Of a stretch of 64,000 nt of DNA, positions 46,433-55,784 are shown piece after piece; the stretch's first letter is position 1, and each line of letters opens with the position of its first letter. The stretch comes from Ignavibacteriota bacterium. Lineage in GTDB: Bacteria > Bacteroidota > Ignavibacteria > Ignavibacteriales > Melioribacteraceae. Location of the stretch: NCBI GenBank assembly GCA_002698995.1, contig PAAX01000032.1:36976-100975 (forward strand), written 5' to 3'. The notes under the pieces are model-generated. The model worked only from the letters and a program-made list of their open reading frames with translations. It made no database searches and was not told where the DNA came from. The position numbers were made by a program, and so were the translations under genes.

Positions 46433-49400
46433 TTAAACAACTTTTATTACCACAAAAGTTATATCATCTTCAGGATTATTTCCTTCAAGCCAACTTTTGC
46501 TTTCATTCCATAATTCAGAAATTATTTCTTTTGAAGTTTTTTCAGCAATATCTTCAAAAATTTCCCTTATTCTTTCATATCCATACAATTCTTTGCTCCT
46601 ATTTTGAATCTCCGGCATTCCATCGCTAAGCAATAATATAACATCACCTGTATTCAAAATACCCTTATAAACTTCATATTTACTATTTTTCATAGCTCCA
46701 AAGGGAAGTCCATTTACTTTAACTTCTTCAACAAACCCTTTCTCTTTTCTATAAATATAAACCGGAGGTATGCCTGCATTACAAATCATTAATTCATTAT
46801 GGTTTATGTTGATCATTCCAAAAGCCATCATCATTCTATCCAGTTTAGAATTTTTCAAAGCATTATTAGAGGAATAAAAAAACTGATCAATCTCTTTATC
46901 AATTGAATTAGCGGCGAATAATGATTTCATCATTGAGACAAGAGTTCCTGCTTTCATACCATGACCGGTAGCATCTCCTAAAGCTATATTTAGTGAACCA
47001 TCATCTTTAATTGAAAAATCGTAATAGTCACCACCAACCTCGGTAGCTGTCTGCATAAAAACTTCAATATCAAGATTTTCAACATCCGGCAGATTTTTGG
47101 GGAGCATAGATATCTGAAGATCTCTTGCTTCTTCAAGTTCTTTAGTTTTGCGGTCGTTATCAGCCTGAACCAATCTTGCTTGAGATTCAGCTGCCTTAGC
47201 TTGAAACTCTGCTGCTTCAGCTTTTAATTCTATCATTTTTAATCGATTATTTTTTTCTCTCCTATTAAGTTCAAATCTTCTTATTGAAAAGAGAGTTCCT
47301 CCAATTAAAAATATATAAGATAGATAAGCCCATACTGAAAGATACCATGGGGGTAAAACTGAAAACGTAAATGGTTTGGCATAGCTGACAACTCCGTATA
47401 TATCTCTAGATTTCACATGAAATTTATAATCTCCTTGAGAAAGATTTGTGAAATCCTTTTTAGTCTCTAGGCTCCAATCCGACCATTCATCTTCATCTCC
47501 TTCAAGAAAAGTCTGAAAATAAGTTGAGTTTGGTTTATCAAATTGTACAGCCGAATACTCAAATGAGATATCGTTTAAGTCATGGTCAATTATAATTTCA
47601 TTATTAACTTCAATAGATTCAGTACCGGCAAAAATTAAGGAATCTCCTTTTACAGTTACTTTACGAAGAAGTGTATTATAATTTTTAAGATTTTTATTTT
47701 CTGATTCCCCGTTATAAAGGTACAATCCTTCTTGAGTACTAATCCAGATATTTTCAGTTCCACTGAAAGGATCAATTTCAGAATAGATTGCAGAAATTGA
47801 TTCTAAGTCAATTCTCTGAAGTTCAGGAATTTGATTCCATAAATAAGTCTCATTTTTTTGAAGTTCCGCTTTACCTAGAGATGGTTTATTATCAAGATAA
47901 GCTAAAATCCATAGTTCATCATTCTTTCCGTTTTCAATGAATGCAATACTATTTGCTGAATCTGATAAAACCTTTGTAAATGAATTAAATGGCTTAAATG
48001 AATTTGAAAGATTATCAAAAATATATACTGCAACATCAGTTGTAATAATAATTCCATCTCTTATTTTATTGATATTTAATACAGTTCCTTCAAAACCATT
48101 TGACTTATCATACCTTTCAAAATTTATGTTTTTATCCTCACCGTTAGAAAAAACTTTTAGTTCTCCTGTTATTCGAATCAATTCCGGGAAAAATCCATAT
48201 ATCCATAAACTTCCATCATTTTCTTCAACAATTTTAATTGATTCGTCAGAAAATTCTTTTTCATATACTTCAATAAATTTATCTTTTGTTTTTTCTACTA
48301 CCAACAATCCTTCATATGTTGCAAGATATATTCTATTTGGAAAAACCTTAGAGACGCAAATAAATCTAGCTGAAGCTTTAGAGATATATTTACCTAGAGA
48401 ATTTTCTTCGACTATGTATGTACCGGAGTTTGTACCAACTAACAATTGATCATTAAATTCTGCAAAAGCAAATGCCGGTTCATTGCTTCCATCAAGCAAT
48501 TGAAATCCTTTATTCTCTCCTTGCCATATTAAGACTCCTAATTCATTTGTTGCATAAAGTCTGTTATTTTTTCTTCGCACTGAATAAGCAATATTTTTAA
48601 GCATTCCGGAGTTTTTAAAAATTGAGACAGAACTTGGTTCTTTTAAGTAGCTTATTCCATAATCTGATGCAATCCATAACCCATGATTGTTGTCTGAATA
48701 AATATCAAAACAGACATTTGTAATAAGACCGGATTGCTCATTCACAATTTTTTTCAATTCCCCTTTTTTATTAACAACTACAACTCCGCCTCGCTGAGTA
48801 GCAAATACATAATTGCTATTAGAAGTAAGTTTAGTATTATAGATTTGATTATTCATCAAATATTCATCAGCCTCAGTTTTAAAGGGAATAAATTTTCCAT
48901 CCTCTTGAATAAAAATTCCATTACTGTTAGTAGTGACAAGAATTGATTCAGTTTTACCAAATTCATTTTTATTAAATGGAAGAATATCATAAACTCCAAT
49001 GGAAGCAAAGAACTCTCCACCTGGAGTTAACTTTAACTTATCTTTATCAACCTGCATTAAACCCACGCCATCATTTCTAGAATATATAGTATCATTGATA
49101 TTATAAAGTCTAAATGCAAAAACCGAATCCCAAACTGAAATTTTAGAACCATCCCATTTGAATATTTGATTTTTTGTCTTAAAGAAGACACCTTCGCTTG
49201 AAGTTTCTACATCCCAAACTTCACCAAACTGTTTATATTTTTCATCAAGGAATGGTAGTAAGGAATTGAATTTCAACTGACCGATTGAATCAGGAGCCAA
49301 GTAACCAAAGTCGGTACTGGCACAAACATATATTCTACCATTTTTATCTGAAGTTATTGATCTTACTGTTTGATTTCCCGGTACTGCAATTTTTCTCCAA

Positions 49401-49633
49401 AAGTTACCGTCAAATTCTAAAACACCGGCTTCATTGCCAAAGTACATCACTCCCCTGTTATCTTGAGCAATGCTCCAATTTCGGGGACCTGATTTATAAG
49501 TTTTGGGGCTAACGTAATTTATAAGTGTTTTGCCAATTTCTTTTATTTTTTTATTCTCGGCATTGATATTCAAAGACAATAAATTGATTAAAAAGAAAAC
49601 TAATAAAGGATATTTTAATTCTTTTGAAATCAT
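46433..49633 (-). CDS. Membrane sensor phosphatase: propeller + Y_Y_Y + TM + coiled coil + SpoIIE-type PP2C
   Basis: 1066 residues. A signal peptide (1-25) is followed by a large extracytoplasmic region (about 30-690) of two-component-regulator propeller repeats, for example NRGVMYFGNEAGVLEFDGNFWRKI and NHGLWIASDYGISYL. A Y_Y_Y domain follows (about 695-760, ending in YKFHVKSRD ... FTFSVLPPW). The TM segment is about 763-785 and the coiled coil about 786-840 (Ala/Glu-rich, ending KELEEARDLQISMLP). The PP2C domain has GGDYYD (867-872), GDATGHG (Asp887), SDGMPE (Asp1004) and EDDIT (Asp1056-1057), so all metal sites are present. The sensor half is that of Bacteroides hybrid two-component systems, but the output is a phosphatase. 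Likely substrate: the STAS protein encoded next. Confidence 0.9.
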   Translation of the reverse strand: MISKELKYPLLVFFLINLLSLNINAENKKIKEIGKTLINYVSPKTYKSGPRNWSIAQDNRGVMYFGNEAGVLEFDGNFWRKIAVPGNQTVRSITSDKNGRIYVCASTDFGYLAPDSIGQLKFNSLLPFLDEKYKQFGEVWDVETSSEGVFFKTKNQIFKWDGSKISVWDSVFAFRLYNINDTIYSRNDGVGLMQVDKDKLKLTPGGEFFASIGVYDILPFNKNEFGKTESILVTTNSNGIFIQEDGKFIPFKTEADEYLMNNQIYNTKLTSNSNYVFATQRGGVVVVNKKGELKKIVNEQSGLITNVCFDIYSDNNHGLWIASDYGISYLKEPSSVSIFKNSGMLKNIAYSVRRKNNRLYATNELGVLIWQGENKGFQLLDGSNEPAFAFAEFNDQLLVGTNSGTYIVEENSLGKYISKASARFICVSKVFPNRIYLATYEGLLVVEKTKDKFIEVYEKEFSDESIKIVEENDGSLWIYGFFPELIRITGELKVFSNGEDKNINFERYDKSNGFEGTVLNINKIRDGIIITTDVAVYIFDNLSNSFKPFNSFTKVLSDSANSIAFIENGKNDELWILAYLDNKPSLGKAELQKNETYLWNQIPELQRIDLESISAIYSEIDPFSGTENIWISTQEGLYLYNGESENKNLKNYNTLLRKVTVKGDSLIFAGTESIEVNNEIIIDHDLNDISFEYSAVQFDKPNSTYFQTFLEGDEDEWSDWSLETKKDFTNLSQGDYKFHVKSRDIYGVVSYAKPFTFSVLPPWYLSVWAYLSYIFLIGGTLFSIRRFELNRREKNNRLKMIELKAEAAEFQAKAAESQARLVQADNDRKTKELEEARDLQISMLPKNLPDVENLDIEVFMQTATEVGGDYYDFSIKDDGSLNIALGDATGHGMKAGTLVSMMKSLFAANSIDKEIDQFFYSSNNALKNSKLDRMMMAFGMININHNELMICNAGIPPVYIYRKEKGFVEEVKVNGLPFGAMKNSKYEVYKGILNTGDVILLLSDGMPEIQNRSKELYGYERIREIFEDIAEKTSKEIISELWNESKSWLEGNNPEDDITFVVIKVV

Positions 49634-49641
49634 TTGCTCAG

Positions 49642-50793
49642 CTATTTAATCCTTATAATAACAAACGTAACATCATCATCATGATCTATTCTATTTGACC
49701 AATGTGAACCTTCTGATTTAAGAATAGAAATTATTTCCTCCGGACTCTTTGAAATATTAGTTTCAAACAATTCTTTAATTCTTCCATAACCAAACATTTC
49801 ACCTGATACATTCTGCATTTCAGGAAGTCCGTCGCTCAATAGTAAAATTGAATCCCCTTTGTTAACGTTTAATTCTTTCACTTCATATTCAGCACTTCTC
49901 ATGGCACCTAAAGGCATATTATTTATCGAAATTTCTTCAACTTTTTTAGAACTATTATTAAATATCATAAGTGGAGGCATTCCAGAATTAATAAACCTTA
50001 TTTGGTTCTCTTTATAATTGAGCATTGCAAATGCCATCATCATTCTACCTAACTGCAGTGATTTTATGGTATGATTTGAAGACTCAAAGAACTCGTTGAT
50101 ATCAATATCAACAGAGTCTGAAATAAATAAGGCTTTCATAATAGAGACCATAATTCCAGCTTTCATTCCATGTCCGGTGGCATCTCCAATAGCAATATTC
50201 AATGATCCATCTTTCTTAATCGAGAAGTCATAGTAATCCCCGCCAACTTCACTTGCCGTATCCATATAGACAGCAATTTCAAGATCATTTGTCTGGGGTA
50301 TTGATTCCGGCAGCATAGAAAGCTGAAGAGCCCTTGCCTCTTCGAGTTCCTTTCTAACAGCAATAAGTTCATCGCGAGATCTCAGTGCTTTTTTAAATGT
50401 TTCTAGATTATCCAATGCTTTTGTTATTGTTATCTCCAAATCTTTTAGATCGATTGGTTTAATTACAAAATCAAAAGCTCCGCCGTTCATCGCAGTTCTA
50501 ATATTAAAAATATCTCCATATGCTGAAACAATTACTGAATGTAAAAGAGGATTATTCATTTCTTTTATTTTTGAAAGTAAAGTTAGTCCATCCATTTCAG
50601 GCATATTAATATCTGTAAGAACCAATTCAATCTGGTTATCTGCATTAATTTTTTCGAGAGCATTAACACCATTATTAGCAAACTCGAAATTATATCTCCC
50701 TTCCTTAATCTCCTTTCTGAATTTCTGTCTTATAAGGAGTTCTAAATCTGGTTCATCATCAACTACAAGTATTTTTGGAGTTTGTATAGTCAT
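49642..50793 (-). CDS. Response regulator fused to SpoIIE-type PP2C phosphatase
   Basis: 383 residues. A receiver domain (1-125) has Asp12-Asp13, phospho-acceptor Asp61 in LTDINMPEMDG, Ser90 and Lys112. A helical linker (KELEEARALQLSMLPESIP) leads to a PP2C domain with ASEVGGDYYDFS, IAIGDATGHGMKAG, LLLSDGLPEMQ and DDDVTFVII, so all metal ligands are present. Like RssB/RsbP-related regulators, phosphorylation of the receiver would be expected to control phosphatase activity. The gene follows the seven-GAF histidine kinase by 15 bases, making that kinase the probable phosphodonor. The target is presumably a STAS protein. Confidence 0.92.
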   Translation of the reverse strand: MTIQTPKILVVDDEPDLELLIRQKFRKEIKEGRYNFEFANNGVNALEKINADNQIELVLTDINMPEMDGLTLLSKIKEMNNPLLHSVIVSAYGDIFNIRTAMNGGAFDFVIKPIDLKDLEITITKALDNLETFKKALRSRDELIAVRKELEEARALQLSMLPESIPQTNDLEIAVYMDTASEVGGDYYDFSIKKDGSLNIAIGDATGHGMKAGIMVSIMKALFISDSVDIDINEFFESSNHTIKSLQLGRMMMAFAMLNYKENQIRFINSGMPPLMIFNNSSKKVEEISINNMPLGAMRSAEYEVKELNVNKGDSILLLSDGLPEMQNVSGEMFGYGRIKELFETNISKSPEEIISILKSEGSHWSNRIDHDDDVTFVIIRIK

Positions 50794-50808
50794 AATAAAT
50801 TTCTTCCG

Positions 50809-53800
50809 TTACTTTGGATTCTTTGGAATTCTGATTATAAATTCAGTAAAATTTCCCTCTTCAGTTTCAAATAAAAGCTCACCTTGATGCTCTCTCACAA
50901 CAATGTCGTAGCTGATTGATAATCCCAATCCGGTGCCTTTACCAGTCGGCTTTGTTGTAAAGAAAGGAGTAAATAAATTCTCTCTAATTTTTTCCGGAAT
51001 GCCAAAACCGTTATCATGAATTCTAACCTCAACAAATTTATCATCTGCTGAAGTAGTTACTTTTATTTTAGCAGGTTCATCAGAATTAGTTTCCACTTTA
51101 CGACGATGGGCTTCATAACAACCGTTAGTAAGAATATTTAAGAAGACTCGGCTCATATCCTGAGGGATTATTTTTACATCACCAATATTAGTGTCATACT
51201 CTCTTTCAATTTTTATATTGAAAGTACTGTCTTGAGCACGCATTCCATGATAAACCAAGTTCAAATCTTCATCAAGAAGGGAATTAATATCAGTAGGCTG
51301 TTTTTCACCCGTTTTACCTCTAGAATGCTGAAGCATACTATGAACAATGCTGTCTGCTCTCTTTCCATGTTCTTTTATCTTTTCTGAATTTTGCTTTAAT
51401 GTTGCAAGTATTTCGTTTAACTCTGTAAATGATTCCTCACCAAGCTTATCCTTAACATTTTCAAATTCCTCATTCAATTCCTCAACTAATCCAACTGATA
51501 ATTCTGAAAAATTATTTACAAAATTTAACGGGTTTTTTATTTCATGAGCAATTCCTGCTGTGAGCTGACCGAGTGAGGCAAGTTTTTCCTGAGCAATCAA
51601 TTGATTTTGTGTTGCCTGAAGATTCTCTAATGTTCTGTTTAGTTCTTCATATGCATTAGCATTATTTATTGCTATACCAACATGAGAAGCAATTGTGATT
51701 AATAAACGTTTATCATCATCAGTAAAAAGATTTTCTCTCTCTGTACTTTGAACACTAAGAACACCTATAATTTCATTTCCAACTGGAATAGGAACACCTA
51801 AATATGAAGACGAAGGGGTTCCAATTATTATCTCTTCTCTTTCATCAGTTTTTCTATTAAGAAGAAGTGGTTGTTTTGTAAGAATAATTTTTGAAGTGAG
51901 TCCTTCGCCAAGCTTTAAAGGGGGATATTCATCTCCGTAGCCATACGGAAATTCAATCATTTCAGTTTTTTTATCAAGTAAAGCAAGATAAACAATATTA
52001 GCCTTGAAAAGATCTCTAACCTTATCTCCTACCAGATTAATAAGTTTATTAATTTCTAGATGTCCAACAATTGCCTGACTAATACTATTAACAGTACTCA
52101 ATTCGTCTGTTCGCTTCTTACTTTCATCCAACAATCTTAGTGTTTCATCAAATAACCGAGCATTCTCAAGAGCAACGCTCATACTGTTAACAAGAGTAGA
52201 AACTATTCTTACATCTGAATCATTAAACGCATTCTCTTTATCTACATTTTGCAGACTAATAGAACCTCTAACAATATCATTAATAATTATAGGCACAAAA
52301 ACTGCTGACTTTGGAGGCTTCCCTTTTGTAACCCCTTTGCCTCCATATTTTTGAGCTGTTTCTATGTAATTTTCTCTTATATCCAAAGGATTCTTTGTTT
52401 CAATCAGCAGTTTATTAGCCCAGTTAAAAGGTCTTGGTTCAACTTCCAATCTTTCCCCTTTCTCAATAGCATAATGCCAATGTTCAAGGAGATTTTCATG
52501 ATCAAAAGAACGAATAACCAATGTTTGTGAATCAGGAAATAATGTGCAGAGTCTATCACCAACAAGTTCGTAAATACCTTGAAGATCGAGTTCCTTAGCA
52601 AGACCTTCCTGCACACTGTTAATAACAGAAAGTTCGGCTGAGCGTTGTTCTGTTTCTTTTAATAATCTTGTAGTTTCATCAAAGAGACGTGCATTTTCTA
52701 AAGCAACGCTCATACTATTAGCAATAGTAGTTAATAATCTAATTTCTGAATCACTGAAAGCATCTTCTTTTTCATAATCTTCGATGAGAATTAATCCTTT
52801 AGCTTGATTACCAAGCATAATTGGAACCATAATTACCGATTTGCTTCTATCGGTTCCAGGCATTGTCAACTGTCCATGAATACCAAGTTTAGCAGCTTCT
52901 TCATCAGTATTCTTTTTAAGAAGGAGCATTTCCCCTTTTTCAAGAACATATTTTGAGTAGACAGTCGGAGGACCGGATTCAAATTTTAATCTTACACCAT
53001 GTTCGTATTCGTATAAATAATGAAGTACATTTTTCTCTTTATCATACACTCTAATTCCAACATCTTTAAATCCTAATGCTTCCCTAAGTTTATCTCCAAC
53101 AAGATTTATTATTGATTCAAATTCCATTGCCTCAACTAAGCCTTCTTGAATTGCATTCAATATTAGTAGTTCAATATTTCTCTGTTGAGTCTCATTAAGC
53201 AATCGTTTAGTCTCTTCAAATAATCGAGCATTTTCTAAAGCAACGCCCATGTTGGATGCAAGAGTCATCAATAATCTTACATCTTTTTTAGAATATAAAT
53301 TCTGCTTATCAATATCCTGAACAGTTATTACGCCGGTAGCTTCTTGATTTCTCAAGATAGGCACCCCCATAAAAGATTCAGGCATTTCACCAGCAACTAC
53401 ATCATCACCACTATGTTCAATAGCTTCCTGTGCTGTACCGAAAATTAGAGGCTGTTTCGATTCAATTATTTCTTTTCTATCAGAATCAATTTCCTGCGGT
53501 TTATCAAAGTAATAACGTTTGTCTAATTCAACTGCATATCTATGATGAATAAGATTTGCTTCTTTATCATATGTAGAGATACTAACAACCTGTGCATTAA
53601 AGACTTCGCGGATTTTTTCACCAACAAGGTCAATAATAGACTGAAAGTCCAATTGTTTTGCCAGACCATCACCAACACTATTGATAATTTTAAGTTCGAT
53701 AGCCTGTTGTTTAGTCTCTTCCAATAATTTATTTGTTTCATCAAACAGACGTGCGTTTTCCAATGCTACGCTCATACTGTTTGCTAGTGTAGTTAATAGT

Positions 53801-55365
53801 CTAACATCAGATTCACTAAACGCATTTTCTTTATCAATATTTTGAAGTGTAATATATCCATTAACATTCTCTCCAACTATAAGAGGAACAAAAAGGAGAG
53901 ACTTTGGCATTTCAGTACCTTCTACTACTTTCATTCCATATTTCTTTGCTGCTTGAAGGTAGTTTTCATTAATTAGAATTAGCTTTTTATTCTTAATTAA
54001 GTACTCTCGAACTTTATCATAATTTCTTTCTTCAGGATAGAATCTAGTCCCTTTTTCAATTACATAATTAAATATTTCAGTTTTTTTATCATGATTAAAA
54101 CTTGCAATTCCAACCACTTGCGCATCAAAAATATCATGTATTTGTTCACCAACTAAATCATAAATTGACTGCAGATCAACTTGTTTTACTAAACCTTCCT
54201 GCACACTATTAATAACACCTAATTCAGTATTTCTCTGTTCAGTTTCGCTTAGCAACCGTTTTGTTTCTTCAAAAAGCTTTGCGTTTTCTAAAGTTACTCC
54301 CATGTTTGTTGAGAGTGTAGTTAACAGCCTTACATTATTTTCATCATATGCGTTCTTGTCATAACTTTGTATACTTACTACACCAAGAATTTGATCATTA
54401 AAAAGAATAGGAACACCCAGATAAGTTTCAGTAATATCAGCTTCACCAATACCTTCATCTATAATAGCTCCATGTTTTTCTTGATCTTCAAAATTAGAGA
54501 GCAGTAATGGTTTTCTTGATGTAATTACCTCAGAAGTAAGTCCGGTACCTAATCTAAAGGGATCAACTTTTTGATAGCCTTTAAAGTAAGAATAGGGAAC
54601 GCTAATCATTTCTGATTTGTGATCAAGAAGGAGTATTTCTGTAACTTCAGCCTTAAATATTTCCTTAATTTTGTCGCCAACAATTTTTGTAACTGTTGAT
54701 ACATCCAGTTGTTTAGACATTGCCTCACCAACACTATTAATAATAGTTAGTTCGGCAGTTCTTTGTTCGGTCTCTTTTAGAAGTCGATTAGTTTCATCAA
54801 AAAGTTTTGCATTCTGCAGAGCTGTTCCCATATAGGTAGAGAGTGTCATCAATAATTTAACATTATCATCAGTAAATATATTTTTTTGATAACTCTGAAC
54901 ACTTACTACTCCTAATACTTTTTCACCAAACAAAATTGGAATTCCCATATATGATTCAGTCTTATCATCGTCACTTTGAATTATAGCTCCTAAATCTATT
55001 TGCTCTTGAAGAGTATTGAGAAGTAAAGGTTTTCTGGAATTTATTACTTTAGAAGTAAGACCTTCTCCCAGTTTGAAGGCTTCAAATATTCTATATCCGT
55101 TATAATAAGAATAAGGAATTTCTATCATCTCGGTTTGATAGTTTAATAAAAGTATTTCAGTTACCTCCGCCTCAAAAATATCCCTAATTTTATCACCGAC
55201 AATTTTTGTAACAGTATTAATATCCAATTGATTGGACATCGCTTCGCCAACACTGCTGATTATTTTTAACTCAGCATTTTTCTGGGCTAATTGGACTTCT
55301 AAATTATTATCGCTTTTCTTCTTTTTAATTTTTGTTGAAGATTCATTCATAATTTTCTCTATCAA
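50809..55365 (-). CDS. Cytoplasmic histidine kinase with seven tandem GAF domains
   Basis: 1518 residues, no signal peptide or TM segment. After a Lys-rich start, seven GAF units of 173-179 residues begin near residues 31, 204, 380, 556, 731, 910 and 1087. Each starts with a coiled segment like ELxxINSVxEGL and ends with ENARLFDETxRLL. Units 1, 2 and 7 form one subtype (TEMIEIPYSY ... LGEGLTS, RKPLLL); units 3-6 form another. The kinase core has HisKA GIAHEIKNPLNF (His1274), N-box FLNILTNGCYEA, G1 DNGFGIPE, F-box FTPFFTTK and G2 GKGTGLGLSIS. It is flanked by a lone receiver (55380) and a receiver-PP2C (49642). GAF ligands cannot be predicted. Confidence 0.93.
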   Translation of the reverse strand: MIEKIMNESSTKIKKKKSDNNLEVQLAQKNAELKIISSVGEAMSNQLDINTVTKIVGDKIRDIFEAEVTEILLLNYQTEMIEIPYSYYNGYRIFEAFKLGEGLTSKVINSRKPLLLNTLQEQIDLGAIIQSDDDKTESYMGIPILFGEKVLGVVSVQSYQKNIFTDDNVKLLMTLSTYMGTALQNAKLFDETNRLLKETEQRTAELTIINSVGEAMSKQLDVSTVTKIVGDKIKEIFKAEVTEILLLDHKSEMISVPYSYFKGYQKVDPFRLGTGLTSEVITSRKPLLLSNFEDQEKHGAIIDEGIGEADITETYLGVPILFNDQILGVVSIQSYDKNAYDENNVRLLTTLSTNMGVTLENAKLFEETKRLLSETEQRNTELGVINSVQEGLVKQVDLQSIYDLVGEQIHDIFDAQVVGIASFNHDKKTEIFNYVIEKGTRFYPEERNYDKVREYLIKNKKLILINENYLQAAKKYGMKVVEGTEMPKSLLFVPLIVGENVNGYITLQNIDKENAFSESDVRLLTTLANSMSVALENARLFDETNKLLEETKQQAIELKIINSVGDGLAKQLDFQSIIDLVGEKIREVFNAQVVSISTYDKEANLIHHRYAVELDKRYYFDKPQEIDSDRKEIIESKQPLIFGTAQEAIEHSGDDVVAGEMPESFMGVPILRNQEATGVITVQDIDKQNLYSKKDVRLLMTLASNMGVALENARLFEETKRLLNETQQRNIELLILNAIQEGLVEAMEFESIINLVGDKLREALGFKDVGIRVYDKEKNVLHYLYEYEHGVRLKFESGPPTVYSKYVLEKGEMLLLKKNTDEEAAKLGIHGQLTMPGTDRSKSVIMVPIMLGNQAKGLILIEDYEKEDAFSDSEIRLLTTIANSMSVALENARLFDETTRLLKETEQRSAELSVINSVQEGLAKELDLQGIYELVGDRLCTLFPDSQTLVIRSFDHENLLEHWHYAIEKGERLEVEPRPFNWANKLLIETKNPLDIRENYIETAQKYGGKGVTKGKPPKSAVFVPIIINDIVRGSISLQNVDKENAFNDSDVRIVSTLVNSMSVALENARLFDETLRLLDESKKRTDELSTVNSISQAIVGHLEINKLINLVGDKVRDLFKANIVYLALLDKKTEMIEFPYGYGDEYPPLKLGEGLTSKIILTKQPLLLNRKTDEREEIIIGTPSSSYLGVPIPVGNEIIGVLSVQSTERENLFTDDDKRLLITIASHVGIAINNANAYEELNRTLENLQATQNQLIAQEKLASLGQLTAGIAHEIKNPLNFVNNFSELSVGLVEELNEEFENVKDKLGEESFTELNEILATLKQNSEKIKEHGKRADSIVHSMLQHSRGKTGEKQPTDINSLLDEDLNLVYHGMRAQDSTFNIKIEREYDTNIGDVKIIPQDMSRVFLNILTNGCYEAHRRKVETNSDEPAKIKVTTSADDKFVEVRIHDNGFGIPEKIRENLFTPFFTTKPTGKGTGLGLSISYDIVVREHQGELLFETEEGNFTEFIIRIPKNPK
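51646..55275 (-). repeat. Seven imperfect tandem repeats of about 530 bp encoding GAF domains
   Basis: The GAF-kinase gene contains seven consecutive units of roughly 520-540 bases. DNA-level similarity is strongest at the unit borders: the stretch encoding NARLFDET/SMSVALEN recurs near 52150, 52680, 53220, 53745, 54280 and 54800 with few changes. The pattern shows internal duplication of the gene. Units have diverged enough that recombination between them is probably limited. Confidence 0.85.
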
Positions 55366-55379
55366 AAGTGTATTAATTT

Positions 55380-55757
55380 TTAGTTATCTGTTTGAGGCAA
55401 TACCTTCTGCTTCAACTGACCAAAATCAATTGGTTTTGTCATATAATCATCAGCTCCATATTCAACAGCCTGTTTGTAGTTTTCAGGATCACCATAAGCG
55501 GTAATCATAGCTACTTTTAGTTCAGGATAATTTTTCTTTATCCACTTTAAAAGTTCTAATCCATTCATACCAGGCATATTTATATCGGATAAAATTTGAT
55601 TAAGATTTTCCGATCCATTCAACTCTATATAATCTTTTGCTTCTTCACCAGAAAAAGCAAAAAGAAATGCAAGCTTACCGGATTTGATCTCTTTACGAAA
55701 TCTCTGCTCAAACAAAAGCTTTATATCTTTTTCATCATCAACAACCATAATTTTCAT
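55380..55757 (-). CDS. Single-domain response regulator
   Basis: 125 residues, a receiver domain only. Asp7-Asp8, phospho-acceptor Asp58 (ILSDINMPGMNG), Thr86 (MITAYGDP) and Lys108 (TKPID) are all present. There is no output domain. It is encoded 14 bases upstream of the GAF histidine kinase start and about 30 bases after the 1270-residue sensor phosphatase. It may be the kinase's partner, a phosphate sink competing with the receiver-PP2C, or a protein-interaction regulator. Confidence 0.92.
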   Translation of the reverse strand: MKIMVVDDEKDIKLLFEQRFRKEIKSGKLAFLFAFSGEEAKDYIELNGSENLNQILSDINMPGMNGLELLKWIKKNYPELKVAMITAYGDPENYKQAVEYGADDYMTKPIDFGQLKQKVLPQTDN

Positions 55758-55784
55758 ACAGCACCCTCTCTTTAATTTAATTCT

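Noticed and set aside
47937..48449. 170-residue plus-strand open frame antisense to the 1066-residue sensor
   Set aside because: It lies fully inside the propeller coding region and shows no domain features.
50809..55365. Tandem repeat as a possible CRISPR or satellite-like array
   Set aside because: The repeats are about 530 bases long, in frame and encode GAF domains throughout one gene.
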